A stretch of DNA of 64,000 bases from Hymenobacter tibetensis. Lineage in GTDB: Bacteria > Bacteroidota > Bacteroidia > Cytophagales > Hymenobacteraceae. The notes below the pieces were generated by a model, which was not told the DNA's origin, did no database searches, and was given only the letters and a program-made list of their open reading frames with translations. The stretch covers positions 1 through 64,000 of the forward strand of contig NZ_CP094671.1 of the NCBI RefSeq assembly GCF_022827545.1, written 5' to 3'. This document shows, piece by piece, positions 1 through 7,924 of this stretch. The number at the start of each line of letters is the position of its first letter. Position 1 is the stretch's first letter. A program made the translations under genes and the position numbers.

Positions 1-975
1 AAAAAACATATGATTTAAATTACTAAAAGAACAAATAACTTTTAGTACACTTATAATATCATTTGTATCCTCCCATATAACCCTCTTGGGAAAAGATGTT
101 GGGAAAAGCTTTTTCTGTATTTCAAACCACTGCTCTAAATTTCTCTCATGGAAATCTTCATTTAGTAATTTCCATTCTTCTAAACTTGAAATAAATTCAA
201 ATATATTTGGACGTGCATTAGGGTCATTATCTGTACAAGATGTAAGAAGATTATCAATAGGCGTTGTATAACTGCTCTGAAAGTAATTCCCTAATCCAAG
301 TACAGATTGACGTGTATATTGCCCATCAAACCCTTTTGGATTCTCAGTTAGTATTATCCACAGAGTCTTTGCCAAAGAATATATATCTGCCTTCAGGCCA
401 TCTGCTTTTGAAGAATATCTTCTCATTTCTGGTGCTATAGTCCATTTTGCACCTATTTCTTCGTTTAAAAAGGAAATATCTTTTTTATCAGGATAATCGA
501 CTAAACCAAAATCAGATATTGAAAAGCGAGATTTATAAAACAACAAGTTTGCAGGTTTCAAGTCGCGATGCGAAATGCCTCTCTGATGAAGCCGATTGAG
601 TGTCTCGCAAATCTGTAGAACTGCTTCAACTTTTTCCTCAATACTTTTTCCTTTAATATTTTCCTCCGCGCTATCAGCAACTGGCATTACGAAAAATGGC
701 ATCAATTCCTTAATGTCATCTGGCAAGTATTTGTCAATAATTGGAATCAAACCTTCGATATCTCTATTTTTCTCAATAATCGTTACTTCATCTATAAATC
801 TTGCGTAAGACTTAGGATTAACTGATTTGAGAAGCTTAACTGCTCCGTAGTTAGATTTGTCATCTACACACCTCCAAACTTCTCCGTTACCTCCACCCCC
901 TAAATATGATTTAAGAGTCCATTTACCGAACTTTTGTCCTTTGTTAAATTGCGATTTTCCAAATTGCTTATTCAT
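1..975 (-). CDS. Ser/Thr protein kinase, C-terminus cut by window edge
   Basis: Reading the minus strand from the ATG at 975 gives an unbroken frame of 325 codons that runs off the left edge. It carries the eukaryotic-type kinase motifs in order: a glycine-rich loop GGGGNGEV (residues 26-33), an AVK lysine (47), the catalytic loop HRDLKPAN (136-143), DFG (155-157) and APE (181-183). All key catalytic residues are present, so the domain should be active. No membrane segment appears in the visible part. The DNA is clearly AT-richer than the right half of the window, which suggests transfer. The substrate is unknown. Kinases of this type act in signalling and also occur in phage-defence loci; its place beside a CBASS operon makes a defence role possible but unproven, because the rest of the gene and its partners lie outside. 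Confidence 0.93.
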   Translation of the reverse strand, partial: MNKQFGKSQFNKGQKFGKWTLKSYLGGGGNGEVWRCVDDKSNYGAVKLLKSVNPKSYARFIDEVTIIEKNRDIEGLIPIIDKYLPDDIKELMPFFVMPVADSAEENIKGKSIEEKVEAVLQICETLNRLHQRGISHRDLKPANLLFYKSRFSISDFGLVDYPDKKDISFLNEEIGAKWTIAPEMRRYSSKADGLKADIYSLAKTLWIILTENPKGFDGQYTRQSVLGLGNYFQSSYTTPIDNLLTSCTDNDPNARPNIFEFISSLEEWKLLNEDFHERNLEQWFEIQKKLFPTSFPKRVIWEDTNDIISVLKVICSFSNLNHMFF

Positions 976-1051
976 CTTATTTATTTGTTATTACCCTTAC
1001 TATTTACTGTGGCAAGATACTATTGCAAGCGGTTCTCGGAAGCTGTGTTTC

Positions 1052-1394
1052 TAGTTTATTATGAGGACATGCTTCTTGTCTTTCGGACCAGTTCCAAACT
1101 CATCCACTAACACCTTCTTCAACTAGGCCCGCACCTTTCAAGCAAGCGTAGGCAAGAACACGGCGCTAGAAAGACCAGCGTAGCTATGGGCAAGCCCTCA
1201 CACAAGGGCACGTTGTGCGCCGCTACTCAAGCCGTGTAGGTGTGGATGAACGGATAGTGCGTGATGTAAATCGGATACAAAGTATCGTCCAGGAAGCGGC
1301 ACAGTCGTTGGGCCGAGCCCAAGCGCACCGCCCCGCTCGCCGCCAGAAAGTTGATAATGGGGAAGACGACAAGGATGCTGAGCGCATCATGCAT
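1052..1394 (-). pseudogene. Remnant of an acyltransferase-3 (OafA/YrhL-like) membrane protein, C-terminal part
   Basis: On the minus strand from 1394 the frame reads LSILVVFPIINFLAASGAV, then LYPIYITHYPFIHTYTA. This matches the last membrane helices and the SYPxYxTHxP motif of acyltransferase family 3 proteins. It is then broken by a TGA where a tryptophan codon is expected. Coding-like sequence continues (VAAHNVPLCEGLPIATLVFL), shifts frame, meets a TAG at another likely Trp codon, and ends with KKVLVDEFGTGPKDKKHVL. Two nonsense changes, a frameshift and the missing first ~300 residues show it is dead. The family assignment rests on motif recognition only. Confidence 0.6.
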
Positions 1395-1630
1395 TACTGA
1401 TTATACTGTCAAAATAGAGACTCTTGATTCTACTGGTAGAGTCTACTATACAAATTTTTCTACAGCTACTGACAGTCTAACTATATTGGTTTAATCAAGT
1501 TTGCAGTCATTCTGGCAGCTTGTTAGCTAATTTCTTTACTATACTAATATTAATTTACTATTTGGCTAATTTTTTGAGATACGTTGTGAGCAAAAACTAC
1601 TCAAGTGAGTATGTTACAAGCACATTGCCT
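1395..1630. other. AT-rich gap upstream of the CBASS operon
   Basis: This stretch holds no convincing gene. An in-frame TTG at 1520 would add a 37-residue hydrophobic leader to the CD-NTase, but that reading is low-complexity AT-rich DNA and is not typical for the family. The operon promoter should lie here; I could not pick out a convincing Bacteroidota -33/-7 pair. Confidence 0.5.
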
Positions 1631-2599
1631 ATGGAGTTAACCAATACTCGCCTCATTAACTTCATCAACCGTATTAAGTTACCTCGTGATAGCATGAACA
1701 CTTATCGAGAGCAAGTGAATAACCTTCAGGAAAAGCTCGTCGATAAGATTAAAAATGATGACCGGACAGGAGTCAAGATTTCTGGATACCGCATAGCTGG
1801 CTCATGGGCTAAACACACCATTTTGCGAGCAACTGGGCTCAATCCCATTGATATCGACTTAGTCTTATTCGTTACTGGGGATGAATCGCTACGGGAAGAC
1901 ATAGGAAGGTTGCATGACTTCGTGGTGTCTTATTTAGAAGAGATTTATCCTACAAAGGATATTGCAAAGGACGTAGACGCGGAAGGTAAAACGAAAGCCA
2001 TTACTATCAAATTCGTTGGCACGGGCTTACATGTAGATATTGTGCCGGTTGTACCTCTTGAAAAGCCGGCTGATTACGTCTGGCAGCCCGAGCGAGGCGG
2101 CGGTGGTCGTTACCATACCAGTGTAACAGGGCAACTGGCTGCGGCGAAAACGTGGCGTGATAAGAATAGCTATTATACATCTATTGTGCGTGCAGCCAAA
2201 TTCTGGCGCAACTACCAAGAATTAGATCTGCTTTCCTCCTTCACCATCGAACTCATGGTGGCGCATCTAGAAGCACACGAAGGCGTCAGCAGCAACATTG
2301 AACATGGCTTATTACGCTTCTTTCGCCTTATAAGCGACTCGTCTTTTCCTGTAATAACCTTTCCGCGGGCCATTAATAGCGTCCCGGCTTCGTACACTAA
2401 CCCAGTGTTTATTGCCGATCCGACGAACAATGAGAACAACGCAGCCAGCAAGTTGACAAAAGCAGGATGGGATGAGGTAAAAAGCAAAGCATTAGAAGCT
2501 TACGAGACCTTACACATTGCCCGAACCATGTCTGATTTGGATAGCACCGCTGATGAGTGGAAACAAGTGTTTGGTCCTAAGTTTAACGTCGAAGTATAA
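1631..2599 (+). CDS. CBASS CD-NTase (cGAS/DncV-like cyclic oligonucleotide synthase)
   Basis: This 322-residue protein should make a cyclic di- or oligonucleotide second messenger on sensing phage infection. The nucleotidyltransferase core is visible: the GS motif (G57-S58), the DID metal-binding pair (D74, D76) and the third acidic residue in LHVDIVPV (D136). The start chosen is the ATG at 1631, because family proteins begin with a helix like MELTNTRLINFINRI just before the core; an upstream TTG at 1520 would add an unlikely hydrophobic leader. It is the first gene of a tight operon with HORMA and TRIP13 genes, the partners that define type III CBASS, where CD-NTases of clades C and D are usual. 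The exact clade and nucleotide product cannot be read by eye. Confidence 0.93.
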   Translation: MELTNTRLINFINRIKLPRDSMNTYREQVNNLQEKLVDKIKNDDRTGVKISGYRIAGSWAKHTILRATGLNPIDIDLVLFVTGDESLREDIGRLHDFVVSYLEEIYPTKDIAKDVDAEGKTKAITIKFVGTGLHVDIVPVVPLEKPADYVWQPERGGGGRYHTSVTGQLAAAKTWRDKNSYYTSIVRAAKFWRNYQELDLLSSFTIELMVAHLEAHEGVSSNIEHGLLRFFRLISDSSFPVITFPRAINSVPASYTNPVFIADPTNNENNAASKLTKAGWDEVKSKALEAYETLHIARTMSDLDSTADEWKQVFGPKFNVEV

Positions 2600-2607
2600 G
2601 CACACCG

Positions 2608-3111
2608 ATGAGCACTTTTACGCAAACCACTACGCGCACCACCACGGATGTGCAAAAAACCTTTCAGGGTTTTAAAGCAGACATGGGCATGATAGCTATG
2701 CGCACGGGCAAATGGACGCAAGAGAAAGTAGATTTCTACTTTCATGACGTGCTGAAGCTCGCAGAACAATTTTATCTGAAGCGCGTCGACATCATTCTAC
2801 ACAACACCCTGACTGGTGATCCTATTCGAGTAGCCACCTACACCGTTAACAACGATGGATCGGCAATGGAAGGTGGCAGAGCTGGCGGCAATGATTGGCC
2901 CAACCAAACTAACACTCACCTCTCTTTGCTTCTTCATTACACAACGGAATGGGGAAAGCTAACGCCTGCGCAGCAAAGCGATTTTAGGAGCAAGCTCAAC
3001 GCGAACTGGTCGCCTTCTACCATCAATAGCAACTACCCCAACTTAACTCGAGAGGCGGCACAGCTTTACGCCACTAACGGGTACGAACTTCAAAAACAAA
3101 ACCTAAAGTAA
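2608..3111 (+). CDS. cap7: Bacterial HORMA-domain protein (CBASS Cap7-like)
   Basis: The 167-residue product has the size and order of secondary structure of bacterial HORMA proteins, with a helical N-terminus, the segment FYLKRVDIILHNTLTGD and a C-terminal part that would form the safety belt. In type III CBASS the HORMA protein binds the CD-NTase when it is in its closed state, apparently after recognising a phage peptide, and switches the enzyme on. Identification rests largely on context: it lies 8 bp after the CD-NTase gene and its stop codon directly abuts the ATG of a TRIP13-like ATPase, the dedicated HORMA remodeller. There is only one HORMA gene here, whereas some type III systems carry two. 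A cytosolic location is expected. Confidence 0.85.
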   Translation: MSTFTQTTTRTTTDVQKTFQGFKADMGMIAMRTGKWTQEKVDFYFHDVLKLAEQFYLKRVDIILHNTLTGDPIRVATYTVNNDGSAMEGGRAGGNDWPNQTNTHLSLLLHYTTEWGKLTPAQQSDFRSKLNANWSPSTINSNYPNLTREAAQLYATNGYELQKQNLK

Positions 3112-4002
3112 ATGTCCATTTCTACTATTTTTGACAGTACCCTTGAACTTCCAACGCAGGCGCTTGTCGACCGGGCCAAAGCCCTCATTGGATTTGATGA
3201 TCGCTTCACACAGATTCACTTCAACTTAAAGCTGTTGCTGGACCCGGGGGGATTAAGTGTTTGGAGTCAAAAGTATCACCAGCAGGAGTTGCCTATTCTT
3301 CGTTCGTTGACTGACAGGCATCCTCTGATTATTTTGGAAGGTGACGCGGGCACAGGCAAAACTGTATCGGCTGAAGTCATCGCTAACAAGATGCTCATTG
3401 AATTGGGCAAAACCGGGTTCTTCATGAAGCTAAGTACCCGCGTGCGTGGCGACGGCGTTCATGGGCAGATGGCGAAGCTAGTCAACCAAGCTTTCGAGGA
3501 GTTGAAGAAGGTGGCCGGCCAGAAACGAATTGCTTTCCTCTTTATTGATGAAGCTGACGCCATTGCTACAACTCGCGCCACGGCCCAGATGCACCAAGAA
3601 GAAAAAGCGGCTGTCAATACGTTGATTCAGAAAATTGATGACACACGCGAGCTAGTTGGTCGAGCCATTGTCTTTCTAGCTACCAACCGATTGCACTTCT
3701 TGGACGAAGCTATTGTGCGCCGCGCCGCAGTCATTATGAAATTCGAGCGTCCAACGGAGAAGGAGCGAAAAGCGCTACTCACGCAAGAATTGACAGGTGT
3801 GCAGCTGTCAGCTAAGGAAATTGACGAGTTAGTATCTCTAACCAGTGCTGAGCAGAATGATGGTGTTGGTTTCTCCTTTTCCGATCTACGGTTACGTTTA
3901 CTTCCTGCCGCTATTGCATTGGCTTACCCTGATGGACCATTAACATTTAAGTTGCTACGCCAAGCATTGGCCAAAACCAGCCCAAGTCCACAAATCAAGT
4001 AA
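3112..4002 (+). CDS. cap6: TRIP13-like AAA+ ATPase (CBASS Cap6-like HORMA remodeller)
   Basis: The protein (296 residues) is a single AAA+ module. It has Walker A GDAGTGKT (77-84), Walker B FLFIDEADA (142-150), a sensor-1 segment FLATNR (about 188-193) and arginines 203-204 in the finger position. The family opens closed HORMA proteins; in CBASS this dismantles the active HORMA/CD-NTase complex and keeps the system off until infection overwhelms it. The ATG directly follows the HORMA stop codon with no gap, so the two are almost certainly translationally coupled. The next gene begins 8 bp downstream. Length and motif order are as expected, and nothing looks damaged. Confidence 0.93.
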   Translation: MSISTIFDSTLELPTQALVDRAKALIGFDDRFTQIHFNLKLLLDPGGLSVWSQKYHQQELPILRSLTDRHPLIILEGDAGTGKTVSAEVIANKMLIELGKTGFFMKLSTRVRGDGVHGQMAKLVNQAFEELKKVAGQKRIAFLFIDEADAIATTRATAQMHQEEKAAVNTLIQKIDDTRELVGRAIVFLATNRLHFLDEAIVRRAAVIMKFERPTEKERKALLTQELTGVQLSAKEIDELVSLTSAEQNDGVGFSFSDLRLRLLPAAIALAYPDGPLTFKLLRQALAKTSPSPQIK

Positions 4003-4010
4003 GGGTCGGT

Positions 4011-4859
4011 ATGAGCAGGACGATAATTGCTACTGTTTTGGCCTTGGTTATGGGCACCATTGTGGTGTTCTTGATTCAGGTATATCCACTTGATAAAAGC
4101 CCTTATGCGGCTTTGTCGGTCAGTATCTTGGTAAACCTTATAACCACGCCGCTTTTCGCGATGCTGGTGCAACTGTTTTACAATTACCATCGCATTCCAC
4201 TTTGGTTTCAGTCTGCGTGGTATTGGAACAAAGAGGTACGCTTATCAATATCCTATCTATTTCGCATTCAAGTCAATGGCAAGTATTTGCTTGTTAAAAA
4301 TCGTAAGCGAGAATATTATCAGTTGGTCGGCGGAGCTTACAAAGCTTTTGATGGTGCAAAAACTATCTTCGATAAATATGGAGTAAAACCTGATAATCGG
4401 TTTAAAACGACGCATGGCATTGCTAAAAGCGATTTGCGCTTTCTAGTTCCTGGGCGCTGGGTAATAAGAATGATCGATTGGTTTCATTCTCAAAAAGATC
4501 GAGAAACCAGTCAATGGCGAGAGTTCTGCGAGGAATTATTAACTACCGATATATTAGACAAGTACCTGTTTAGGTATGTAGACTATACTTACGCAGGTGT
4601 CGTGCAGACACCAATGCGTAAAGCGAAAGGGCTTCCCAATCAAGAGATTTTGATTTTCGAGTTGTATGACTTGCTACCCAGTACAGAGCAACAGGCAGCA
4701 CTAGAGCAGTTGTTTGCCTTAGGAGATACGGAGAAGGTAAAGTGGGCAAGCCGAGAGCTAATCGATACGCTTGGCACAGACCACCAGAAAGAAATAACGT
4801 CCTATGAAATTGGTGCGCATACCAAGTGGGCTATCAACAAACGGTGGAGCGATGACTGA
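4011..4859 (+). CDS. CBASS effector: two membrane helices plus SMODS-associated NUDIX domain
   Basis: The protein is 282 residues long. Two hydrophobic helices (about 4-24 and 32-57) are followed by a NUDIX-like domain from about residue 80, seen as FRIQVNGKYLLVKNRK, then YYQLVGGAY, with the core box REFCEELL at 170-177. The canonical box has a Glu eight residues before the REuxEE arginine; here that position is Lys and a Glu sits five residues before, so the box is not textbook. This layout matches the SMODS-associated NUDIX family (as I recall, Cap16 in CBASS naming). As the last gene of the operon it is the likely effector: the cyclic nucleotide would bind it and lead to membrane damage or nucleotide hydrolysis. 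Neither activity can be told from sequence. Confidence 0.85.
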   Translation: MSRTIIATVLALVMGTIVVFLIQVYPLDKSPYAALSVSILVNLITTPLFAMLVQLFYNYHRIPLWFQSAWYWNKEVRLSISYLFRIQVNGKYLLVKNRKREYYQLVGGAYKAFDGAKTIFDKYGVKPDNRFKTTHGIAKSDLRFLVPGRWVIRMIDWFHSQKDRETSQWREFCEELLTTDILDKYLFRYVDYTYAGVVQTPMRKAKGLPNQEILIFELYDLLPSTEQQAALEQLFALGDTEKVKWASRELIDTLGTDHQKEITSYEIGAHTKWAINKRWSDD

Positions 4860-5184
4860 CTACTCCTACCCTTGCTGTCGATTTGATGACATACATATAA
4901 TTCTACGAAAGCGTCGTAAACGACCTATCATCCTCTAGCATTCATCGCTTTCATCAGGCCATAATGGAAAGAATACTGCGAAAACGCTTTAACTAACGAG
5001 CAAGCTATCATTACTCCTGTTTTGCTAAAATAGGCCGTTCATGCTGTGTTTTCAGCAGCGTTTAAGGTGGCGCGAGGTATGTTAAAAGGAGCACAGGAAA
5101 CAACAGGCACAAAGCATGCTGCGCTACAGTGTAAAGAACATAGCTTTTTGTTGACCCCGGATTCTGTTCTACTACGCGACTAAT
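4860..5184. other. Gap downstream of the CBASS operon
   Basis: I see no gene here. The sequence is of mixed composition with no ORF of coding character and no obvious structured RNA. The strong hairpin at its right end probably closes the CBASS transcript. Confidence 0.5.
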
Positions 5185-5214
5185 CAAACGGCCCGGTATA
5201 CATCGGGCCGTTTG
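5185..5214 (+). terminator. Hairpin terminator after the CBASS operon
   Basis: A perfect 11-bp inverted repeat, CAAACGGCCCG / CGGGCCGTTTG, surrounds an 8-nt loop. The T-rich end is short (TTTGT), and the A-run on the left arm means it could also work in the other direction. Confidence 0.7.
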
Positions 5215-5267
5215 TATAACTGAAGTTGTTGCTGATACCCATTAAAAGCTGTAGGAATAAGTTGAAA

Positions 5268-6410
5268 ATGACTAATAAGGAGAAACAACACTATGTGCCC
5301 AAGTTTTTCTTGCGCCGTTTTTCTTATCAAGGCGATGAGCGGACCATTGGGGTTTATAATCCGCGCACTAACTTGTTTGTGCCACGGGCTCCCTTACGAA
5401 GTCAAGCTTACCGGTCGTATTTCTACGGTAAGGATGGAATATTAGAGGATGAGTTAAGTGAAGTAGAGGGAGTAACGGCAGAACTGCTGCGGCGAATAAC
5501 CGCCATTGAATACCCTATTAAGAGCGGTAGCGCCGACCACTTTTCTTTACTAGTTCACCTAATGCTGTCTGACTTACGCACAGCGGGAGCGATAGACCGG
5601 CTAAAAGCTCTATCCGACAATATGTTGGACAAACTTTTCGAAGGCCAAGAGCGAAGACCACGTGAAGTGCAAAACTTAGAGCCGACTACTAGTGAGGATA
5701 CTTTGAAACTGGCCATGAATTCTCTCAAGCTTAGTGTAGAGTTTTGTCAAGATTTGGAGATCAGGATTATTCGAAACACTACCTCTACGCCATTTATTAC
5801 TTGCGACGACCCAGTACTACGTTACAATCAACTACTAGAGAAATATCCTGAAGTGTATGGCAGCATCACAGGGACTACGCACGTAGGCCTGCAATTGCTG
5901 CTACCCCTTGACGCACGCACCCTTTTGTTAGCTTACGATAGCCGATACTACAAAGTAGGAGTCACGCGCAACGTGCAGGTAATCGAATGCACGCCAGAAG
6001 ACGTCGACAATGTTAATCTGCTATCGGTAATGAGCTGTGAACAGGTAGTATTCTTTAATGAACACACCTACCAAGCTTATTTAGTTAAGTTGACACAACG
6101 AGCAGCTCGGTTTCCAAGGGCTAATCAGTGGATGGTTACTAGATTATATAGCTCTCATAGGCATGGCAAGGAAGAGCATTGGACTGAACAAGAACCAGCT
6201 ATTTCTAGTGAAATGCTTTTGCATTCCTATACTACGTCATTAAAGACTAATCTACGCCTATCCTTCTTGCATTTTACCAAAGCGGGCAGCCGGTTCAAGC
6301 CTTATGGCAACCGTGAAGCAAGTAACATGCGGCCACATTGTGCGGCTATTTGTCAACGCGAACGACTAAACATACCACGCGGATCAGTTAAATTCACCTA
6401 CGATGATTAG
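5268..6410 (+). CDS. DUF4238 domain protein of unknown function
   Basis: The 380-residue protein opens with KEKQHYVPKFFLRRF, the HYVPxFYLRxF-type signature that defines DUF4238, followed by the usual YxPRTN and SYFYGKDG segments. The start at 5268 is chosen because the family begins within a few residues of HYVP and an AGGA lies about 12 bp upstream; the 14 residues added by the in-frame ATG at 5226 look non-coding. The biochemical role of the family is not known to me. It lies alone between two hairpin terminators, so it is probably transcribed by itself. DUF4238 genes are often seen in accessory islands, and its position next to CBASS makes a role in defence or stress plausible, but this is only inference. 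Confidence 0.8.
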   Translation: MTNKEKQHYVPKFFLRRFSYQGDERTIGVYNPRTNLFVPRAPLRSQAYRSYFYGKDGILEDELSEVEGVTAELLRRITAIEYPIKSGSADHFSLLVHLMLSDLRTAGAIDRLKALSDNMLDKLFEGQERRPREVQNLEPTTSEDTLKLAMNSLKLSVEFCQDLEIRIIRNTTSTPFITCDDPVLRYNQLLEKYPEVYGSITGTTHVGLQLLLPLDARTLLLAYDSRYYKVGVTRNVQVIECTPEDVDNVNLLSVMSCEQVVFFNEHTYQAYLVKLTQRAARFPRANQWMVTRLYSSHRHGKEEHWTEQEPAISSEMLLHSYTTSLKTNLRLSFLHFTKAGSRFKPYGNREASNMRPHCAAICQRERLNIPRGSVKFTYDD

Positions 6411-6431
6411 AAGAACTCAGCACCCGGTAGT

Positions 6432-6475
6432 AAAACCCGAGACTAGTGTGCTATACACACTAGTCTCGGGTTTTT
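6432..6475 (+). terminator. Strong intrinsic terminator after the DUF4238 gene
   Basis: A perfect inverted repeat of 19 bp starts AAAACCCGAGACTAG (6432-6450) and is repeated in reverse at 6456-6474 around a 5-nt CTATA loop. It ends in TTTTT and probably terminates in both directions. Confidence 0.9.
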
Positions 6476-6851
6476 GGCATCGTACCTTCGTCTTTATACC
6501 AGATAAGTTAATCCTATGCCAGGTGGTGGGCACCCAGGCCCTATTAGCGTTCCAACTAAGTCAACTGCAAGACAGATAGTAAGACATTGATTTAGTAGAC
6601 GGCCAAATCGGACAGGTGAACCCTTTCTAGCTCGTTAGTGGCAGGGTACTGATAAGCGATACATTAGTATAGGGAAACGCTCCAATACTCTGACTTAGAA
6701 CCTGAGAATGATCACCCACCTCTCTTTGACGCTGAAAAAGCCAATCTACTTGTTAACCTGTCTCTAGCACTCGCCGCGAACTACTTCCGAAGGAAGGGCA
6801 TTTAGGCGGGAAAAGTGGCCGTAAAGGTGGAGCCCCGGCCTTCCTAGCTCG
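6476..6851. other. Degraded stretch without an intact gene
   Basis: No intact gene is visible. On the plus strand about 6668-6804 reads as an open, protein-like tail (YRETLQYSDLEPEN, then NYFRRKGI, then TAG) preceded by an in-frame stop. It may be the end of a decayed gene. I do not recognise the family. Confidence 0.35.
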
Positions 6852-7140
6852 CTACCTGAATGTTGCCCCTGGCCTGGTCGAAATCTTTTTTACTAAGTAT
6901 AGGCCGATGCCCGCCCCTTTCAAGTTGGGATGCAAGCGATTGAACAAGCCGAAGAGCTGGGCTTGCTGGGCTGCACTCAAGACGATACCATTGTCCTGAG
7001 CGCTGACTATGAGCCGACCGTCTTCGCGGTAGCTACGCACCTGCACCATCGGCGCTCGGTCCGAGTGACGGTACTTGAGTTCGTTGCTGATCATGTTCAT
7101 GAGCACCGAGCGCGCGTAAGCCCTTAGATACCCTACCGCT
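6852..7140 (-). pseudogene. Remnant of a sensor histidine kinase (ATP-binding domain)
   Basis: The minus strand reads MNMISNELKYRHSDRAP, then VSAQDNGIVLSAAQQAQLFGL and GAGIGLYLVKKI. These are the N, G1 (DNGIG-like, here DNGIV), F and G2 boxes of the HATPase_c domain of histidine kinases, in the right order. There is no dimerisation domain upstream and no sensor region, and the frame ends in an odd tail (STRPGATFR). Only about 90 residues are left of a protein that should have several hundred. It is almost certainly dead. Confidence 0.75.
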
Positions 7141-7924
7141 CGCCCCAGTCTAAAGGCCCCGCTACTGCGTACACCAACGGCTTAGAATCGGTATTTATCT
7201 CGCGTAGAACCCATCTATTTCCCTAGTTTAGTGCCTGTATATATGGGTCTATGCTTAACTCCGCCGCTTCTGCCGAAGCCCGCCGCCGCCGTGCCTTAGC
7301 CGCTGCCTTGACGTTGGCGTTGAACGCGCAGAATAAGGGTACAATCATCGCTGCGTCCACGTCGGGCTCGTTAGTAGCGGATGAACTCGTGCAATCAGCC
7401 CACTGTGGAAGTGCAATTACTGGCCGAAGAACAGACCATGAGCGCCGATCCAGAGCAATTGCGCACGCAGGTAGGACTCCCTGTTCTCTTAGCGAAGCCC
7501 CTGGTGGAACCGTTGAAGGCAACGGGACGTACGGTGCAGTTGCGCCCCACAGGAGAAACGAAGCCGTTCGTTTACCACGAGTTAGTGCAAGGCACCCGCT
7601 AATCACGGGCGCAAGCATCTGCTGGATTCCATTGGAAATGGCCGCTACCGCCCGGTGCGCAGTGCACATCCTCTTCTGCCCGCTTCCCCTCCCGCGCCGA
7701 TCCAAACGTCGCTCTCGCTTACGTCATTGCCCTCGTTCGATGAAAAGGCCATGTTGGTAGCGATGCGTGAAGCAATGGAGCAGAAGCCAACCTTGGCGCT
7801 GTCCAAGAAGAAGGAGGAAGAAAAAGTTGAGAGTGAAAAGCCGAAGGGCTAACAAGTAGACTCAAACATTCCGGCAATAATGAGCTTGACGCGCATTCAT
7901 CATTGCTTCGGCTTAGGAATTGAG
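7141..7924. pseudogene. Region of unrecognised, broken coding fragments
   Basis: Several overlapping short frames are open here, but none looks like a whole gene. On the plus strand, 7381-7602 (containing TVEVQLLAEEQTM and RTVQLRPTGETKPF) and a second frame, about 7607-7852 (HGRKHLLDSIGNGRYRPV, ending in a Lys/Glu-rich tail KKKEEEKVESEKPKG), read like neighbouring pieces of one decayed protein with a frameshift near 7602. I cannot name the family. The high-arginine frame from 7251 and its antisense partner look like shadows of GC-rich DNA. Confidence 0.35.

Noticed and set aside
1520..1630. Hydrophobic N-terminal extension of the CD-NTase from a TTG start
   Set aside because: CD-NTases linked to HORMA genes are soluble and begin just before the nucleotidyltransferase core; the extension comes from AT-rich DNA and uses a rare start codon.
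7223..7760. Overlapping 160- and 169-residue frames on opposite strands
   Set aside because: Both are Arg/Ala/Ser-rich, have no domain and lie in a region full of gene fragments.
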